From NCBI GenBank assembly GCA_002385465.1, contig DGDN01000110.1, positions 3,860 to 12,047 of the forward strand: a stretch of DNA of 8,188 nucleotides, given 5' to 3'. Of the stretch, positions 6,388 to 8,188 are shown piece by piece. Position numbers and translations under genes: made by a program. Positions within the stretch are counted from its first letter, which is position 1. Each line of letters begins with the position of its first letter. This stretch comes from Candidatus Fermentithermobacillaceae bacterium UBA3951. Lineage in GTDB: Bacteria; Bacillota; Sulfobacillia; Fermentithermobacillales; Fermentithermobacillaceae. Under the pieces are notes generated by a model. The model ran no database searches and was not told the DNA's origin. It saw nothing but the letters and a program-made list of their open reading frames with translations.

Positions 6388-8184
6388 ATGAGCAGCACTC
6401 AAGCCGAAAACACCCGGGCCTTAGTAGTTGACGCCACAACGGGAAGCATAACCGGATCTCCCATCCAAGCGGAAATCAGGCGGGACTACCTTGGCGGAGC
6501 GTGCCTTGCCACCCGCTTGTGGCTCGAGTCTTCCAGGCTTGAGGTCGACCCCCTGTCGGCTGCCAATGCGTTGGTCATCGCCCCGGGCCTGCTCACAGGG
6601 TTTCCCATTGCGGCAGCCAACCGGACCTCGCTGGTGGCCAAGTCTCCCCTGACGGGTCTCCTCGGCGAGTCCTCCGCGGGAGGGTCCTTTGGTCCCAGGA
6701 TGAAGGCATTAGGGGTGGACGCCCTCACCATAAGAGGGTCTTTCGAGGAACCTTCATACATCGTCATAGACGGCGACGAAGGCAGCGTGAAAGTGGAAAA
6801 AGCCGGTGCACTCTGGGGAGAGGACGTGTTTTTCAGCCATCAAGCCCTCAAGGAACGTCACGGTGAAGACATGGAGGCAGCCATAATAGGACCTGCCGGC
6901 GAAAACGGCGTGTACTTCGCAGCCGTCGCTTTTTGCGGAAGGAGCCCCGGGACGGCGGGACGCACGGGCATGGGGGCCGTCATGGGCTCCAAGAATTTAA
7001 AGGCCGTCTTAGTCCGGGGCGGTAAGCCTCCGAAACCCACAGACCCGGAAGGCCTTAGCCGGGCAATGAGTGAGTCCTTCGCAAAGACAAAGGAGCGCGC
7101 CAATGAGCGAGACAAGTACGGCGGCGGCAGAGGAACCTTCTCACGCGAGGCCCTGGGAAGTCTCCCGGTCAAGAACTGGAGAGAAGGGACCTTCCCCGGC
7201 TTGAGCAAGCTTGCGGCCGGGGCCCTACCGGGGCAGGGAGTTCATTACTTGGCAATCGGGGCCTTCGGCCCCATGTGTTTGGTAAGTGACCCGCGATACA
7301 TCACATCCGCCAACGACATGTGCCTGAGGCTCGGCCTGGACGCAATTTCAGCCGGAAGCGCCGTCGCATTCGCCATGGAAGCCTACGAACGCGGCATCAT
7401 CGATGACGAAATGGCGGGACGACCGCTTCTTTGGGGAGACGGAGAAGTAACCCTCTTTGTCCTTAATGAGATCGCAAACCAACAAGGGCTCGGAAGCATC
7501 CTTTCACGTGGCACCCGGACTGCTGCCAAGCATCTCGGGCCCTTGGCCGAGGAATTTGCGGTACACGTAAAAGGGCTGGAAGTCCCCATGTACGACCCGC
7601 GGATATACACGAGTATGGCGGTCGCCTATGCGACGGGGAACCGCGGGGCCTGCCACCTGGACGGGATGACTTACTACATCGAGACAGGGAAATACCCCAA
7701 GGAGATGGCGGGTATAGAAGCCGGTCTTGAGAAACTGGGCAGCAAAGGAAAAGCCGAAATAGCCGTCAAGATGCAGAACCTTACGGGCGCCCTGAACGCA
7801 TTGGGCTTGTGTAAGTCCGTGCTCGACGCCCGCGTTTCCCCTGTCGAGATGGCACGCTGGATCGAGTACTGCTTGGGGATCCCTTATAGCCACAAAGACC
7901 TCCTAAAAGCCGGTGAGAGAAGCTTCAACCTGAGGCGGCTCTGCAACGTAGCCCTTGGGATAACCCGAAAAGACGATCGCCTGCCTCCCAGGCTCCTGAG
8001 CCACCCGAGGCCATCGGGGGGAGCCGCCGGATCACTACCCTTCCTGGGAGAAATGCTCCACGAGTATTACGTCTTGCGTGGGTGGGACCAGGAAGGCTTG
8101 CCCACGTTGAACACGCTGGAGAGGCTCGGCCTCCGTGAGTACCCGGAGTGGCTGGGCGTAAAGACAAGCGTGCTTACCGGGTAA
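6388..8184 (+). CDS. Aldehyde:ferredoxin oxidoreductase (AOR) family protein lacking the CxxCxxxC iron-sulfur motif
   Basis: Member of the AOR family, whose known members are tungsten- or molybdenum-bis-pterin enzymes oxidising aldehydes to acids with ferredoxin. The product has 598 residues, close to the roughly 605 of the Pyrococcus furiosus enzyme. Recognisable blocks are YLGGACLA (34-41), KSPLTG (85-90), AGGSFG (97-102), IGPAGEN (167-173), AGRTGMGAVMGSKNLKA (190-206), PVKNWREGTF (260-269), LGLDAIS (315-321), YDPR (402-405), GNRGACH (417-423), GLCKS (473-477) and a C-terminal YVLRGW (561-566). Between about residues 280 and 290, where the family carries CxxCxxxC followed by a Glu-rich motif, some 30 residues are absent and the Glu positions read GQGVHYLA. 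The fourth cluster cysteine is kept (C475). The cluster is therefore probably lost or altered, and aldehyde oxidation is doubtful. Start ATG at 6388 has GAGGAG 8 bases upstream. Family assignment is firm; activity is not. Confidence 0.93.
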   Translation: MSSTQAENTRALVVDATTGSITGSPIQAEIRRDYLGGACLATRLWLESSRLEVDPLSAANALVIAPGLLTGFPIAAANRTSLVAKSPLTGLLGESSAGGSFGPRMKALGVDALTIRGSFEEPSYIVIDGDEGSVKVEKAGALWGEDVFFSHQALKERHGEDMEAAIIGPAGENGVYFAAVAFCGRSPGTAGRTGMGAVMGSKNLKAVLVRGGKPPKPTDPEGLSRAMSESFAKTKERANERDKYGGGRGTFSREALGSLPVKNWREGTFPGLSKLAAGALPGQGVHYLAIGAFGPMCLVSDPRYITSANDMCLRLGLDAISAGSAVAFAMEAYERGIIDDEMAGRPLLWGDGEVTLFVLNEIANQQGLGSILSRGTRTAAKHLGPLAEEFAVHVKGLEVPMYDPRIYTSMAVAYATGNRGACHLDGMTYYIETGKYPKEMAGIEAGLEKLGSKGKAEIAVKMQNLTGALNALGLCKSVLDARVSPVEMARWIEYCLGIPYSHKDLLKAGERSFNLRRLCNVALGITRKDDRLPPRLLSHPRPSGGAAGSLPFLGEMLHEYYVLRGWDQEGLPTLNTLERLGLREYPEWLGVKTSVLTG

Positions 8185-8188
8185 GATC

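Noticed and set aside
5890..6402. 170-codon minus-strand open frame over the ftsK 3' end
   Set aside because: Antisense shadow; no motif, and it would overlap both ftsK and the start of the AOR gene.

Overview
The window looks like chromosomal DNA from a GC-rich, anaerobic, peptide- or amino-acid-using bacterium. The evidence is the gene set: two tandem M14-type zinc carboxypeptidases, a corrinoid adenosyltransferase that supplies adenosyl-B12, a full-length FtsK/SpoIIIE translocase, and an aldehyde:ferredoxin oxidoreductase (AOR) family protein. This mix, with frequent GTG/TTG starts behind strong Shine-Dalgarno sites, would fit Synergistota or a related anaerobic lineage. No phylogenetic marker is present, so the taxon is only a guess. 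Coding density is high, no gap exceeds about 220 bases, and I see no transposase, phage gene, CRISPR array, tRNA or rRNA.

Layout. The left part (1-3333) is read leftward. From upstream to downstream it holds cobO (3333-2803), M14 peptidase A (2687-1014), and M14 peptidase B (965 to beyond base 1, C-terminus missing). The two peptidases are clear paralogs 48 bases apart and probably share a transcript; cobO lies 115 bases upstream and may or may not be co-transcribed. A 216-base divergent intergenic region (3334-3549) separates them from the rightward genes and carries a stem-loop candidate. The right part is ftsK (3550-6300), then 87 bases, then an AOR-family gene (6388-8184) ending 4 bases before the window edge.

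How the genes fit together. Peptidases releasing amino acids, an adenosyl-B12 supply for mutases of amino-acid fermentation, and an oxo-acid/aldehyde-linked oxidoreductase are compatible with a proteolytic anaerobe, while FtsK is housekeeping (chromosome segregation at the septum). Only the two peptidases look like a true functional unit.

The most notable observation is in the AOR protein. Compared with the Pyrococcus furiosus enzyme as I remember it, an in-frame gap of about 30 residues removes the CxxCxxxC motif that ligates the [4Fe-4S] cluster. The adjacent Glu-rich active-site motif is also replaced, although the fold and most pterin-side motifs persist. It may be an AOR-like protein with a changed or lost redox role.
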